Assembly: GCA_028724905.1 (NCBI GenBank)
Contig: JAQYTG010000014.1
Coordinates: 1 to 35,274, forward strand
DNA length: 35,274 bases
From: Actinomycetaceae bacterium
GTDB lineage: Bacteria; Actinomycetota; Actinomycetes; Actinomycetales; Actinomycetaceae
Direction of reading: 5' to 3'
Below the pieces are notes generated by a model. That model was not told where the DNA came from, did no database searches, and worked only from the letters and a program-made list of their open reading frames with translations. This document shows, in pieces, positions 1-8,390 of this stretch. Numbering within the stretch: position 1 is the stretch's first letter; the number at the start of each line of letters is the position of its first letter. The translations under genes were made by a program, and so were the position numbers.

Positions 1-183
1 CCTGGTTATAATTAGGCGCCGCCCATCCATCCCTTAATAACGGGGGGGTTTTCCGGCTCCTGGTCAACCCCGCCACCCGCTATATATGCCGACCGCACTG
101 CAACGTGCTGATACGCTCATCCGTTATGTAGGACGGCCTATTGAATAGTGCTAGCTATGAAACAGTACTAGCTACTCAAAGAG
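1..183. other. Left-edge non-coding stretch
   Basis: No gene is supported here. A run of seven G (42-48) followed by TTTT comes after a C-rich stretch (CCCATCCATCCC, 22-33). It could fold as a weak plus-strand terminator for a gene beyond the left edge. A direct repeat, AGTGCTAGCT then AGTACTAGCT, lies at about 148-174, just past the stop of the TM2 gene. Neither has an assigned role. Confidence 0.3.
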
Positions 184-609
184 TCAGTCTGCTAGCGGCC
201 GCCCATCGGCATCATTTTGGAAACTGCTGGCGCGCGCGAGAATCATAATGCCCTCGATGAATCCCCAGAGTGACCCAATCCCAAGGGTGAAGATACTCAC
301 GACGATCTGAATAATTCCGATAGAGGTGTAGCCCAAGTAGAAGCGATGGATTCCGATGCCGCCGAGGAAAATACCTAACAGACCCGCGACGAGGCGAGAA
401 CGCGCACCTGTGGCTGGAGGCTGTGAGAACTGGTTAGGGTTGCCATAAGCGGCGTTAGGTGCACCATAGTAGCCATTGCCTGCTGGCGGCTGCGTCCCAT
501 AAGCAGGAGCTGCGTAGCTCTGATTGCTCTGCGGGGCGGGAGCTGGCGGCGTGGGTTGATTATTTGAATTGGTGGGATATCCACCAGCCAGATATGGATT
601 TTCGCTCAT
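184..609 (-). CDS. TM2-domain membrane protein
   Basis: A 141-residue protein. Residues 1 to about 68 are disordered and rich in Pro, Asn, Gln, Ala and Tyr with YG/PN repeats. The C-terminal half is a TM2 domain: two hydrophobic helices (about 71-88 and 95-118) flanking the family's short turn GIHRFYLGYTSIG. The ATG at 609 follows AAGGAAAG at good spacing, which fixes the start. TM2 proteins are small two-helix inner-membrane proteins; in actinobacteria a Pro-rich cytoplasmic tail is common and no biochemical role is settled. It is transcribed away from ilvE, so the 455 bp between them holds both promoters. Family call is firm, function unknown. Confidence 0.85.
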   Translation of the reverse strand: MSENPYLAGGYPTNSNNQPTPPAPAPQSNQSYAAPAYGTQPPAGNGYYGAPNAAYGNPNQFSQPPATGARSRLVAGLLGIFLGGIGIHRFYLGYTSIGIIQIVVSIFTLGIGSLWGFIEGIMILARASSFQNDADGRPLAD

Positions 610-892
610 TGCTTTCCTTACCTATCTCTTATCTTGTTTTTTTATTTTGTTCTCTTTTTATGGCTTATTTCTTGTATGTTCTCATCGCGTTATACGTACT
701 TAACTGTGTCGCTTGCTATATTACTCTGCTGTATCGCCCTACTGCGTCGTTCAATCTGGTGTGTGCTTATCGCCTATCTGCTCACCTAATGGTGGCAACT
801 GCTGCCCCCTGGGCATTAGCTGCACGCAGACATCGGCGCTTCTGTTCGCAGTTTTAACGCATTTACGCATGGTATGAATAATCGCCTGTGGT

Positions 893-988
893 ATGAGAAT
901 GCCAGACAATGAGAACGTCAGAGAATAAAAATGCCGAAGGATGAGGACGTTAGGACATGAGAATGTCAAGAAGTGAGCGTGCCAGGTC
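893..988. repeat. 16-bp degenerate tandem array (6 units)
   Basis: Six contiguous units with exact 16-bp spacing, starting at 893, 909, 925, 941, 957 and 973. Examples are ATGAGAATGCCAGACA, ATGAGAACGTCAGAGA and ATGAGAATGTCAAGAA, giving a consensus near ATGAGAAYGYCAGRNN. TGCC and CGTY alternate at positions 8-11 in most units. A degenerate further copy begins at 1002, 3 bp out of register. The array has no spacers, so it is not CRISPR, and 16 is not a multiple of 3, so it is not coding. It ends about 75 bp before the ilvE start. Confidence 0.8.
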
Positions 989-1010
989 AACCACTTAGGG
1001 AATGAGAATG

Positions 1011-1048
1011 TTTATCTGGCGAACGTTGCGTGAGTTGTGCCAGATAAA
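1011..1048. promoter_or_regulatory. 10-bp perfect inverted repeat upstream of ilvE
   Basis: TTTATCTGGC (1011-1020) and GCCAGATAAA (1039-1048) are exact inverted copies separated by 18 bp, and the right arm ends 16 bp before the ilvE ATG. As DNA it could bind a dimeric regulator with half-sites 28 bp apart centre to centre. As RNA it would be a hairpin with an 18-nt loop. No leader peptide of branched-chain codons is evident, so a classical attenuator is not supported. Confidence 0.5.
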
Positions 1049-1064
1049 GAACTAGCATGAGCTT

Positions 1065-2204
1065 ATGGCACATGAATTGACTGAACTAGAACGCGAAGCT
1101 GCCCAGCCGATCCCCGCTGCGGATGAGCTCGCTGGCGGTTTTGAACTCTTGGTGAGCGATCACCTCAAGAGTGACGCCGAGTACCAAGCCCAGATGACGA
1201 CGCTTGGTTTTGGTGTGGATTATTCGGATTATATGGCTCATGCCACCTGGCAGTCGGGTAGTGGGTGGACTCGGAAAGTGATCGAACCTTATGGGCCGCT
1301 CATGTTTGACCCTGGCACGGCCGTGCTACATTACGGCCAAGAAATTTTTGAGGGTCTGAAAGCCTATCGGCATGATGACGGCTCAATCTGGACGTTCCGT
1401 CCGCTCTACAACTCCGCTCGCTTGAATCGCTCCGGCAGGCGTTTGGCCATTCCAGCATTGCCAGCGCGAGACTTCATGGAGTCGATCGTGGGGCTGGTGC
1501 GTGCCGACGCACGATGGGTGCCACAGCAGGAGGGTGCTAGCTTGTACCTGCGTCCATTTACGTTTGCCTCCGAGAGCTTCCTAGGAGTGCGTGCTGCCAG
1601 CCGCTACGAATATCTGGTGATGGCGTCACCATCTGGCCCTTATTTCGAGCATGGTTTCCAGCCGATTGAGGTGTGGGTGGAGAGAACGTATCACCGTGCT
1701 GGCCCTGGCGGTATGGGGGATGCGAAAACTGGCGGGAACTATGCCAGCTCGCTGCTTCCGAAAGTGGCGGCACACGAAGAGGGCTTCGATGAGGTGATGT
1801 TCCTTGATGCTAAAACGTCTACCACTATCGACGAATTAGGCGGCATGAATGTGTTTGTGGTGATGAGCGATGGCTCAGTGAAAACCCCAGAGCTTACCGG
1901 CAACATTCTCCCAGGCTGCACTCGCTCGTCTATTATCCAGCTTCTGGAGAGCGAGGGTGTAAATGTGAGTGAAGTACCCATTGCGATTGCTGATGTCGTG
2001 GCTGGAATCAAGAATGGCACAGTGGCTGAAATGTTTGCTTGTGGCACAGCTGCTGTGGTGACGGCGATTGGCCGGCTCGCCAGCGATGATTTTGACGTCA
2101 CCGTGCCTGTAGGGGCGGTGACGAAGCGAATTTACGATGAGCTCACCGATATTCAGCTCGGGAGGGCTGAAGATAAATTCGGCTGGTGCTATCGCCTCGT
2201 TTAG
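1065..2204 (+). CDS. ilvE: Branched-chain amino acid aminotransferase
   Basis: A 379-residue fold-type IV PLP aminotransferase that moves the amino group between glutamate and the 2-oxo acids of Leu, Ile and Val. Family landmarks: HYGQEIFEGLKAYR (about 90-103), the LYLRPF strand, the Schiff-base lysine near residue 222 in DAKTGGNYAAS-like context (DAKTGGNYASS), the TTTIDELGGMNVF segment, and the phosphate-binding FACGTAAVVT region. An in-frame TAG at 1053 rules out an upstream start. No good Shine-Dalgarno precedes ATG 1065, so the message may be leaderless. The next gene is a citramalate synthase, which fits an isoleucine/branched-chain role. Length is normal. Confidence 0.93.
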   Translation: MAHELTELEREAAQPIPAADELAGGFELLVSDHLKSDAEYQAQMTTLGFGVDYSDYMAHATWQSGSGWTRKVIEPYGPLMFDPGTAVLHYGQEIFEGLKAYRHDDGSIWTFRPLYNSARLNRSGRRLAIPALPARDFMESIVGLVRADARWVPQQEGASLYLRPFTFASESFLGVRAASRYEYLVMASPSGPYFEHGFQPIEVWVERTYHRAGPGGMGDAKTGGNYASSLLPKVAAHEEGFDEVMFLDAKTSTTIDELGGMNVFVVMSDGSVKTPELTGNILPGCTRSSIIQLLESEGVNVSEVPIAIADVVAGIKNGTVAEMFACGTAAVVTAIGRLASDDFDVTVPVGAVTKRIYDELTDIQLGRAEDKFGWCYRLV

Positions 2205-2225
2205 GGTCGCAGATAAAATAAGCGG

Positions 2226-2266
2226 AACCAGGGGCTGGCGCTTTGCTCAAGCTCCTGGTTTTCTCT
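2226..2266 (+). terminator. Rho-independent terminator after ilvE
   Basis: AACCAGGGGCT (2226-2236) pairs with AGCTCCTGGTT (2250-2260) with a single G-U pair. The loop is 13 nt and the stem runs into TTTTCTCTT. It begins 22 bp after the ilvE stop, so ilvE and the next gene are probably separate transcripts. Confidence 0.8.
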
Positions 2267-2371
2267 TAAGCGGAGATTTCTGCTGATCGTACGTGCCTGT
2301 CTGCCTGTTTGTGGCTCACAGATGATTCCGCAGGGCACAGCGTGTATGCGATGAGTGCAGATATTGAGCAA

Positions 2372-2410
2372 TTGATGGTAGTTTTTTATCAACACATGAT
2401 AGGGAAAGGA
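2372..2410 (+). promoter_or_regulatory. Possible cimA promoter and RBS
   Basis: TTGATG (2372-2377) and CATGAT (2395-2400) are separated by 17 bp, followed by the ribosome binding site AGGGAAAGGA (2401-2410), 8 bp before the ATG at 2419. The -10 match is only fair. If used, the 5' leader would be about a dozen nucleotides. Confidence 0.4.
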
Positions 2411-2418
2411 TTCGAGCT

Positions 2419-4059
2419 ATGAAGCGAGAGGAGCATGGCACGAACGAGGCATTGAACAACGTGCTCGTGTACGACGTAACGCTGCGAGACGGTGCACAGC
2501 AGGAGGGGATCAACCTCTCTGTGGCAGATAAGCTCGCCATTCTTCCCTATATTGAGGCTATGGGAGCCGATTACATCGAGGGTGGTTGGCCAGGAGCGAT
2601 TCCGCGGGATACTGAATTTTTTGAAGCGCTCAAAGAGAATAATCCACTCACCACAGCTCAGCTCACAGCTTTTGGTGCCACTCGGAAAGCTGGGATACGG
2701 GCTGCTGATGATCCTCAGATTGCGGCGCTGGTGGATTCTGGCGCGCAGGTGCTGTGTCTCGTGGCAAAGAGCGATATCCGCCACGTGGAAAAGGCGCTGC
2801 GCACGAACGCAGAGGAAAACCTCGCAATGGTGCGTGATTCGGTGGAATACCTGCGTGCACAGGGACGTGAGGTGATGATTGACGTCGAGCACTTCTTCGA
2901 CGGTTTCCGCTTTGACGCTGACTATACGACGAGTGTGGTAGAGCAGGCCTTTAGGGCTGGTGCGAGCTGGGTGGTGTTGTGTGACACCAACGGTGGATCG
3001 TTGCCCGATGACGTGACCCGAATCGTGGGCGAACTCATCTCGCGGCTATCTGCCGTGGGTATTTCTGAGCCACAATTAGGTATCCACTGCCATGATGACG
3101 GCGGATGTGCAGTAGCTAATACACTTGCGGCCGTCGAGGCAGGCTGCCGGCAGATTCAGGGGACTGTGAATGGCTACGGTGAACGTACGGGCAATTCCAA
3201 CTTGCTCACGTGTATAGCGAACTTGCAGTTGAAAACGGACTTTAACGTCGTCACCGATGAGCAACTCGCTGGTCTATCCGCAGTGGCTTATGCCATCGGA
3301 GAAATTACCACGATCTTGCCCTCGAAACGTGCCCCATACGTGGGTGCGAGCGCTTTCGCCCACAAAGCCGGTTTGCACGCCAGTGCTATTCGAGTGGATC
3401 CAGACCTCTATCAGCACATTGATCCGAACGTGGTGGGTAACGACACTCGGATGCTCGTCTCAGATATGGCTGGACGGGCAAGTGTAGAGCTGAAAGCTCG
3501 TGAATTTGGCCTAGATCTTTCAGCAGACAAAGAGGTATTGACGAAGATCACCAACCGAGTGAAAGAAGCTGAGGCGGCTGGCTATACCTACGACGCTGCC
3601 GACGCTAGCTTTGAGCTGCTCACCCGTGAAATTATGACGGGGAAGCCAGTGAAGTATTTTGAACTGGAATCGTGGAGTACTCGCAGTTCTACGGATCGCT
3701 CAAATCCTACACAGACATTTGCGGAGGCCACTGTGAAAATTCACGCTGGCGGGCGCCGTCTCATCCGTCTCGGCGAGGGTGTAGGGCCAGTGGATGCCCT
3801 CGATGAGGCACTGCGCAGAGCTCTGCGTAAGGTGTATCCGCTGCTAGACGAGTTTGAGCTGGTTGATTTCAAAGTGCGTATCCTCGATACCACCCGCGGC
3901 ACCAGCGCTATCACCCGCGTCATGATTACGATTCAGGATTCGGCAGGGCAGTGGAGCACTGTGGGTGTGGGAGATGACGTCATTGAGGCTTCCTGGGAGG
4001 CGCTCACCGAGGGGTATATCTACGGTCTCTTCCGCAACGGCATAAAACCACAGCTGTGA
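2419..4059 (+). CDS. cimA: Citramalate synthase
   Basis: A 546-residue member of the 2-isopropylmalate synthase/homocitrate synthase superfamily, of the long citramalate-synthase type. Residues 18-30 (YDVTLRDGAQQEG) hold the catalytic Arg and a metal-binding Asp; HCHDD near 222-226 supplies the two metal-binding His; GTVNGYGERTGN follows. The C-terminal 150 or so residues form a LeuA-type allosteric domain. Citramalate synthase condenses acetyl-CoA with pyruvate on the threonine-independent route to 2-oxobutyrate and isoleucine, which agrees with ilvE next door. The GINLSVADKLAI context and length favour CimA over LeuA, but substrate is inferred. It has its own RBS and probably its own promoter. 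Confidence 0.87.
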   Translation: MKREEHGTNEALNNVLVYDVTLRDGAQQEGINLSVADKLAILPYIEAMGADYIEGGWPGAIPRDTEFFEALKENNPLTTAQLTAFGATRKAGIRAADDPQIAALVDSGAQVLCLVAKSDIRHVEKALRTNAEENLAMVRDSVEYLRAQGREVMIDVEHFFDGFRFDADYTTSVVEQAFRAGASWVVLCDTNGGSLPDDVTRIVGELISRLSAVGISEPQLGIHCHDDGGCAVANTLAAVEAGCRQIQGTVNGYGERTGNSNLLTCIANLQLKTDFNVVTDEQLAGLSAVAYAIGEITTILPSKRAPYVGASAFAHKAGLHASAIRVDPDLYQHIDPNVVGNDTRMLVSDMAGRASVELKAREFGLDLSADKEVLTKITNRVKEAEAAGYTYDAADASFELLTREIMTGKPVKYFELESWSTRSSTDRSNPTQTFAEATVKIHAGGRRLIRLGEGVGPVDALDEALRRALRKVYPLLDEFELVDFKVRILDTTRGTSAITRVMITIQDSAGQWSTVGVGDDVIEASWEALTEGYIYGLFRNGIKPQL

Positions 4060-4110
4060 AAAACGGGTGACAGGGCTGGGGTGAAGTGGGAAGTTAGTTA
4101 CCCATGGCAC

Positions 4111-4150
4111 GCCCTGAAAGCTCACTGTAGATTCTGAAGGTCCTCAGGGC
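4111..4150. terminator. Weak hairpin between convergent cimA and yggS
   Basis: GCCCTGA (4111-4117) and TCAGGGC (4144-4150) are exact inverted copies with a 26-bp loop and no T-tract on either strand. The position between convergent genes is the main reason to consider it a terminator. Weak support. Confidence 0.25.
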
Positions 4151-4180
4151 ACCGCCGAGTCCTATACGTTTCGTTTGGCG

Positions 4181-4945
4181 TCACTTGCGCGGCCGCGCCC
4201 CGAAGATAGCCGTGCCGATGCGAATCTCAGTGCTGCCGTGCTCAATGGCAAGCTCTAGATCGTTGGTCATCCCCATAGAGAGTTCACTGGCCTCAGCTAA
4301 GCCTGGGAGTTCTCGAAGCTCGGCGCTGAGAGCGCGGGTGATCTCGAAAGAACGGATCACCGCCGCCGGATCGGGTTCGTTCGCGCCGATCGTCATCAGC
4401 CCGCGAATGCGTACGAGGGGGAGAGTCTCGCTGATGCGCTGGGCTAGCTCGATAAGCTCGCCAGGTTCGCATCCGAACTGGGTGGGGGCTCCAGAGGAGT
4501 TCACCTGTAGCAAGATCGGGTAAGCCTGGCCGGCTTGTGTCTCGCCAGCGTCGATGCGTGCTTGCTGGCGGCGAGCGATCTGTTGGGCAGTCTTGAGCGT
4601 GTCTACGGTGTCGATTCGCTGCGCGTAGCGCATGGCATGAGAGAGCTTATTCGATTGCACATGGCCGATCACGGTGGTGGTGTGCGTCAGATCGGTGACG
4701 CCGGCTCTGAGCGCCGAGCCATCTGCCGCAGCTGCTGCGAGCCCCTCTTCCGCGCTCTCAAGCTGCTGGATCATATTGTGCCCGAGCAGGCGCTCTCCGG
4801 CGGCGAATGCGGCTAGTAGATTCTCCACCGGCTGATATTTTGCTGCCAGCATGAGTTTGACCGAGCCAATCTGCCGGCCAGCTCGCTTTTCGGCAGCCGC
4901 CATGCGCTCCCGCACTACAGCGATATTGTGGGCAATGTCTACCAT
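4181..4945 (-). CDS. YggS/PLPBP family pyridoxal-phosphate homeostasis protein
   Basis: A 254-residue fold-type III PLP-binding protein. The PLP lysine lies in LMLAAKYQPVENL near residue 36; IGHVQSNKL, LLQVNSSGAPTQFG, IRGLMTIG and the C-terminal LSMGMTNDLELAIEHGSTEIRIGTAIFG are family blocks. These proteins bind PLP and help balance vitamin B6 pools without a known catalytic reaction. The frame has an ATG three codons upstream (4954), but AGGAG abuts that ATG directly and sits 9 nt before ATG 4945, so I place the start at 4945. It lies 105 bp downstream of the helicase on the same strand and may have its own promoter. In many actinobacteria this gene sits by ftsZ/sepF; here it does not. Confidence 0.9.
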   Translation of the reverse strand: MVDIAHNIAVVRERMAAAEKRAGRQIGSVKLMLAAKYQPVENLLAAFAAGERLLGHNMIQQLESAEEGLAAAAADGSALRAGVTDLTHTTTVIGHVQSNKLSHAMRYAQRIDTVDTLKTAQQIARRQQARIDAGETQAGQAYPILLQVNSSGAPTQFGCEPGELIELAQRISETLPLVRIRGLMTIGANEPDPAAVIRSFEITRALSAELRELPGLAEASELSMGMTNDLELAIEHGSTEIRIGTAIFGARPRK

Positions 4946-5050
4946 AAAAGTCATCTCCTGGAAAATAGCCTAATCAACGCGCTGAGCTGGCACAAATAGC
5001 GCCACGCCGGCGTGCAGTGTTGCGTTTGCGAGCTTTCGTTGCGTCGGCCG

Positions 5051-8000
5051 TCAGCGCTCTGCAAAAGTGAGCATATGCATCACGAGTTTGTCCTCTGCGT
5101 CGGAAGCATCCAGATCTACGAACGTCTGCAGCGCCCAAGAGCGATCGCCCTCGCCGTCATCAATCACCTGGGTGGCGAGCCAGATTCTCCCACTGGCGTG
5201 AGCTTCCAAAAGAGCTGCAGCTATCTCAGGGCGGGCTCCCGCCTGTATAAGATCTGCGAGTGAGGGGTCTTCGAGAACGCTGAAAAACTCTGCAGCGCGG
5301 GCGGCGGTATCGACGCCGAGATACTCATACTGATTCCAGTACAGCTCTGCGGCACTATCCCAGCGCGCAAGCGTCCAACCGTCGGCGCGATAGCGTTTGT
5401 CGAGCGCCTCGAGGTCGTCGCGTTCGAGTTTCTCTACGATGTCAAAGAGCTCATTGCGAATTTTCGTGCGTAGCGAATGCTTGTTGCGGCTAAAGATGAT
5501 GTGGCCGTCGGCGTCTGCTCCGAAAGCCATCTCGTGCCCTTCTCTGGCATCGCGATCCTCTGCTTGCGCTCCGAGTGCATCCAGTTCGCCAGTGTCCAGC
5601 CGTCCATCTGCCAGTGCCTCCCACTCGTCGAGCAGCGACGAATCAATCGAGCGTACGAGCGTTCTCAGCCAGATGATAATGGCGTTTACTTCGTCGTCAC
5701 GGGCAGAAAGCGGTACAATCTGGCGCAGAGCTCGATAGGTGTCAGTGAGATATCGCAGTAGCACCCCCTCTGAGCGTTGCAGATTGTAGCGAGAGATAAA
5801 CTCGGTGAAAGTGCTGGCCGTCTCAATCATCTCGCGCACGATACTCTTCGGGGAAAGATCATGGGAGTGCACCCACGGGTTCGACTGGGCATACGTCTGC
5901 AGTGCTGTCTCCAGCAGTTCAGCGAGTGGCATCGGCCATGTGACGGCGTCGGCTAAAGCCATTCGTTCATTGTACTCCACTCCTTCGTTTTTCAGCTTTC
6001 CAATCAAGGCGCCGCGAGCCGCTTTTTGCTGGGCAACTAAAGCTGGCATAGGGTCTTCTTGCACCGCTTCAATCACGGAGAGCACATCGAGCGCGTAGCT
6101 ATCCGAATCCGGATCGAGTAAATCAAGAGCCGAAAGCGCAAAGGGTGAAAGTGGCGCATTGAGCGCAAAATCGTCGGGCACGTCTTTTGCAAAATAGATA
6201 GGTGGCTTAATGTTCGTGGGCGTGACGGCAGCAGGTTTGGCTGTCGTGGGCGTGCCGGCAGGGAGTTTACTTGCTGTGGGCGTGCCGGTGGAATCCGCGC
6301 CGTGCACCGGCAGCGCTGCGCGGGAGGCGCGCTCGGGTGGCGAGCCAGCTGCGTCCCCGCGATGCCCCGCTGTGTCCCCGCGATGCCCCGCGGGAGCTAA
6401 AAGAAGCGGAGCGAGGCTGGAGAGCGTGGTGGCGCCGTCAATGGTTGGAATGGCTCTAAGCTCTCGCCAATCTTGCGGGCGGCGCTCCAGCACGCCAGCT
6501 ATTTCAAGGGAGGTAATGATCTCCAGCATAGAGGTCACTAAAGCTGGCAGGTGTGCAGCTGGCTCGTGGTTGTCGAGCAACAACGTCCACACGGCGCGGA
6601 CGGGATCGGGCCGCTGCATGAGGTTGAGTATCATGGAGTGAGTTATTGCTAGGTGAGATGTGAGAGTTTCCGGCTCTTTATCGCGCAGCTTTTCAAATGT
6701 GGCCTGGCTCCACTGGAGTTTTCTCTCCTCTGGCTTTGCTTTTTGCACCCGTTTGAGCTTGGCCGGATCATCGCCGGCTTTGCGCCGCCGCCGTTCGTTT
6801 TCAATCTCGTGGTCGGGAGCTTGCACCACCACGTATCCTATGGTGTCGAAGCCGGCACGCCCCGCCCTGCCCGCAATCTGATGAAATTCGCGAGCTGTGA
6901 GGTGACGCATACGATTCCCGTCGAACTTTGCCAGAGACGTGATGAGTACTGTGCGAATGGGGACGTTAATCCCCACGCCTAAAGTGTCCGTGCCGCAGAT
7001 GACGGCGAGCAGCCCAGCTTGTGCCAGGCGTTCCACAAGCCGCCGATAGCGGGGGAGAAGCCCTGCATGGTGTACCCCGATCCCTGAACGCAGCAGCTTG
7101 GAGAGTATCTTCCCGAAGCCGGCGCCAAATGTAAAGGATGCGAGCGCCTGGCTGATCTGCTCTTTGCGCTCTTTGCTGATGAGTGCGGTACCGAGCAAGG
7201 ATTGTGCCCCGAGTACCGCTTCGCGCTGCGAAAAATACACCACGTAGACCGGAGCCATATGAGTGGCGACGATATCGCGGATCACCTCTTCCAGAGGATC
7301 GAGGCTCCAGCGGTAGTGTAAGGGGACGGGACGGATGGCTCCCGTGACGAGTGTGACGGGACGTCCCGTGCGTCGCTGTAAGTCTTTTTCAAAGAAACTC
7401 GTGTCTCCCAAGGTGGCCGAGAGTAGCACGTGCTGAGTGTTCGTGAGTTCCAGCAACGGCACTTGCCATGCCCATCCGCGGTGCGGATCGGCGTAAAAGT
7501 GGAATTCATCCATCACGGCCACTCCCACATCAGCTTCGGATCCATCTCGCAGAGAGATGTTGGCGAGAATCTCGGCCGTAGCGCAGATAATCGGAGCATT
7601 GGCGTTGATGGAGACGTCGCCCGTCACCATCCCTACATTCTGGGCACCGAAAAGCCCAATGAGGTCAAAAAATTTTTCGGAGACGAGCGCTTTGAGCGGG
7701 GCGGTGTAGTAGCCGGTCTTTCCGGTGGCGAGAGCGGCAAAGAGAGCCTGAGCCGCTATCATGGATTTTCCAGATCCCGTGGGCGTCGCAGCGATCAGGT
7801 GATCACCAGCCGCGATGGCCAGCAGTGCCTCTTCCTGATGGGGATACATAGTGCGGTCGGTGCTCTCCACCCATGCGCTGAATGCCTCGATCACAACTTC
7901 AGGTGGGGGAGTGTGGCCATCGTGTGGATCCCCGAAGCGATCTTCAAGCCAATCGAGAGCCACGTTGAGCGGGGGTTGTGCGCTGCTCATAGCTGCCCGT

Positions 8001-8059
8001 ACCGCAGCAGGCAGGTGGCTATTGTGGGGATGATCGGCATAATCAGCGGTGGTATTCAC
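5051..8059 (-). CDS. Ski2-like DEAD/DEAH-box helicase with DUF3516-type C-terminus
   Basis: About 1002 residues with a GTG start at 8059. Helicase motifs appear in order: Q-motif region MYPHQEEAL (about 71), Walker A ATPTGSGKS (about 90-98), DEFH box (about 181), SAT (LLSATLGDT), GIGVHHAGLLPRYRR and motif VI QIAGRAGRAGFD. This is the superfamily 2, Ski2-like group acting on RNA or DNA; the exact substrate is unknown. Residues about 552-616 form a low-complexity linker with two 7-residue GHRGD(T/A)A units and TPT/PAG repeats absent from the fold, built from 21- and 30-bp tandem DNA repeats. The remainder resembles DUF3516. RBS support for the GTG is poor; ATG at residue 24 (MSSAQPP) is an alternative. 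Confidence 0.85.
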   Translation of the reverse strand: MNTTADYADHPHNSHLPAAVRAAMSSAQPPLNVALDWLEDRFGDPHDGHTPPPEVVIEAFSAWVESTDRTMYPHQEEALLAIAAGDHLIAATPTGSGKSMIAAQALFAALATGKTGYYTAPLKALVSEKFFDLIGLFGAQNVGMVTGDVSINANAPIICATAEILANISLRDGSEADVGVAVMDEFHFYADPHRGWAWQVPLLELTNTQHVLLSATLGDTSFFEKDLQRRTGRPVTLVTGAIRPVPLHYRWSLDPLEEVIRDIVATHMAPVYVVYFSQREAVLGAQSLLGTALISKERKEQISQALASFTFGAGFGKILSKLLRSGIGVHHAGLLPRYRRLVERLAQAGLLAVICGTDTLGVGINVPIRTVLITSLAKFDGNRMRHLTAREFHQIAGRAGRAGFDTIGYVVVQAPDHEIENERRRRKAGDDPAKLKRVQKAKPEERKLQWSQATFEKLRDKEPETLTSHLAITHSMILNLMQRPDPVRAVWTLLLDNHEPAAHLPALVTSMLEIITSLEIAGVLERRPQDWRELRAIPTIDGATTLSSLAPLLLAPAGHRGDTAGHRGDAAGSPPERASRAALPVHGADSTGTPTASKLPAGTPTTAKPAAVTPTNIKPPIYFAKDVPDDFALNAPLSPFALSALDLLDPDSDSYALDVLSVIEAVQEDPMPALVAQQKAARGALIGKLKNEGVEYNERMALADAVTWPMPLAELLETALQTYAQSNPWVHSHDLSPKSIVREMIETASTFTEFISRYNLQRSEGVLLRYLTDTYRALRQIVPLSARDDEVNAIIIWLRTLVRSIDSSLLDEWEALADGRLDTGELDALGAQAEDRDAREGHEMAFGADADGHIIFSRNKHSLRTKIRNELFDIVEKLERDDLEALDKRYRADGWTLARWDSAAELYWNQYEYLGVDTAARAAEFFSVLEDPSLADLIQAGARPEIAAALLEAHASGRIWLATQVIDDGEGDRSWALQTFVDLDASDAEDKLVMHMLTFAER
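6216..6391. repeat. In-frame tandem repeats in the helicase linker
   Basis: Two in-frame arrays lie in the helicase gene. Three 30-bp units begin at 6216, 6246 and 6276, each opening GTGGGCGTG(A/C)CGG. Two 21-bp units (18 bp identical, GTCCCCGCGATGCCCCGC) begin at 6353 and 6374. Both period lengths are multiples of 3, so the frame is kept. They encode the TPT.AK-P-like and GHRGD-A repeats of the inter-domain linker. Confidence 0.85.
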
Positions 8060-8390
8060 CCAGCTATTCTATTCGCAATCGCCTCATCAGTTAGAAATAC
8101 AGCAATTAAAACTATATGCCGCGCCGCCAGTTAAGTTGCGCGCTGCTCCACCGATTAGAACCGCGTGCCATGCCGCCAGTTGAACTGTGCGCGGCATCGG
8201 GGATTTCTCGTATCGAGGTAGAGCAAGTAGAGGCTGGGTGAGGGCGTAGCGCAGGTAGATGAGAGTGAAGATTCAGTGCAAAGCCAGCATCATTGGTCGC
8301 TCCGGCGATGTCGCTGTTCTTATTCGTGGTGATGGTAATGGTCTCTCTCATCCAATTCTTACTATCACGGGAAAAGAAAGAGGTGAGCTA
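8060..8390. other. Divergent intergenic region, helicase / sugar permease
   Basis: A 331 bp gap. An open frame reaches back to 8259 in the permease frame, but it has no RBS and no resemblance to a transporter, so I treat it as non-coding. Two diverged copies of a roughly 50-bp segment can be aligned around 8090-8150 and 8150-8198, each containing GCCGCCAGTTRA. I found no remnant of a MalF-type permease, although such a gene usually precedes a MalG-type one. Confidence 0.5.

Larger units (their letters stand above)
610..1064. other. Divergent intergenic region, TM2 gene / ilvE
   Basis: A 455 bp gap between divergent genes. From 610 to about 870 I see no gene and no repeat; reading frames crossing it have no ribosome binding site. 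From 893 to 988 there is a 16-bp tandem array, and at 1011-1048 a perfect 10-bp inverted repeat, both listed separately. Promoters of both neighbours must lie here, but no convincing -35/-10 pair stands out. Confidence 0.6.

Noticed and set aside
459..857. Plus-strand frame antisense to the TM2 gene
   Set aside because: Composition-driven shadow of the TM2 gene; Cys- and Leu-rich, no RBS, no recognisable domain.
1011..1048. Classical leader-peptide attenuator before ilvE
   Set aside because: No short open frame rich in Leu, Ile or Val codons precedes it and no competing terminator hairpin is visible.
8259..8390. N-terminal extension of the sugar permease
   Set aside because: The extension has no RBS and no similarity to permease N-termini, while ATG 8391 has AGAGGTGAG and gives the usual length.
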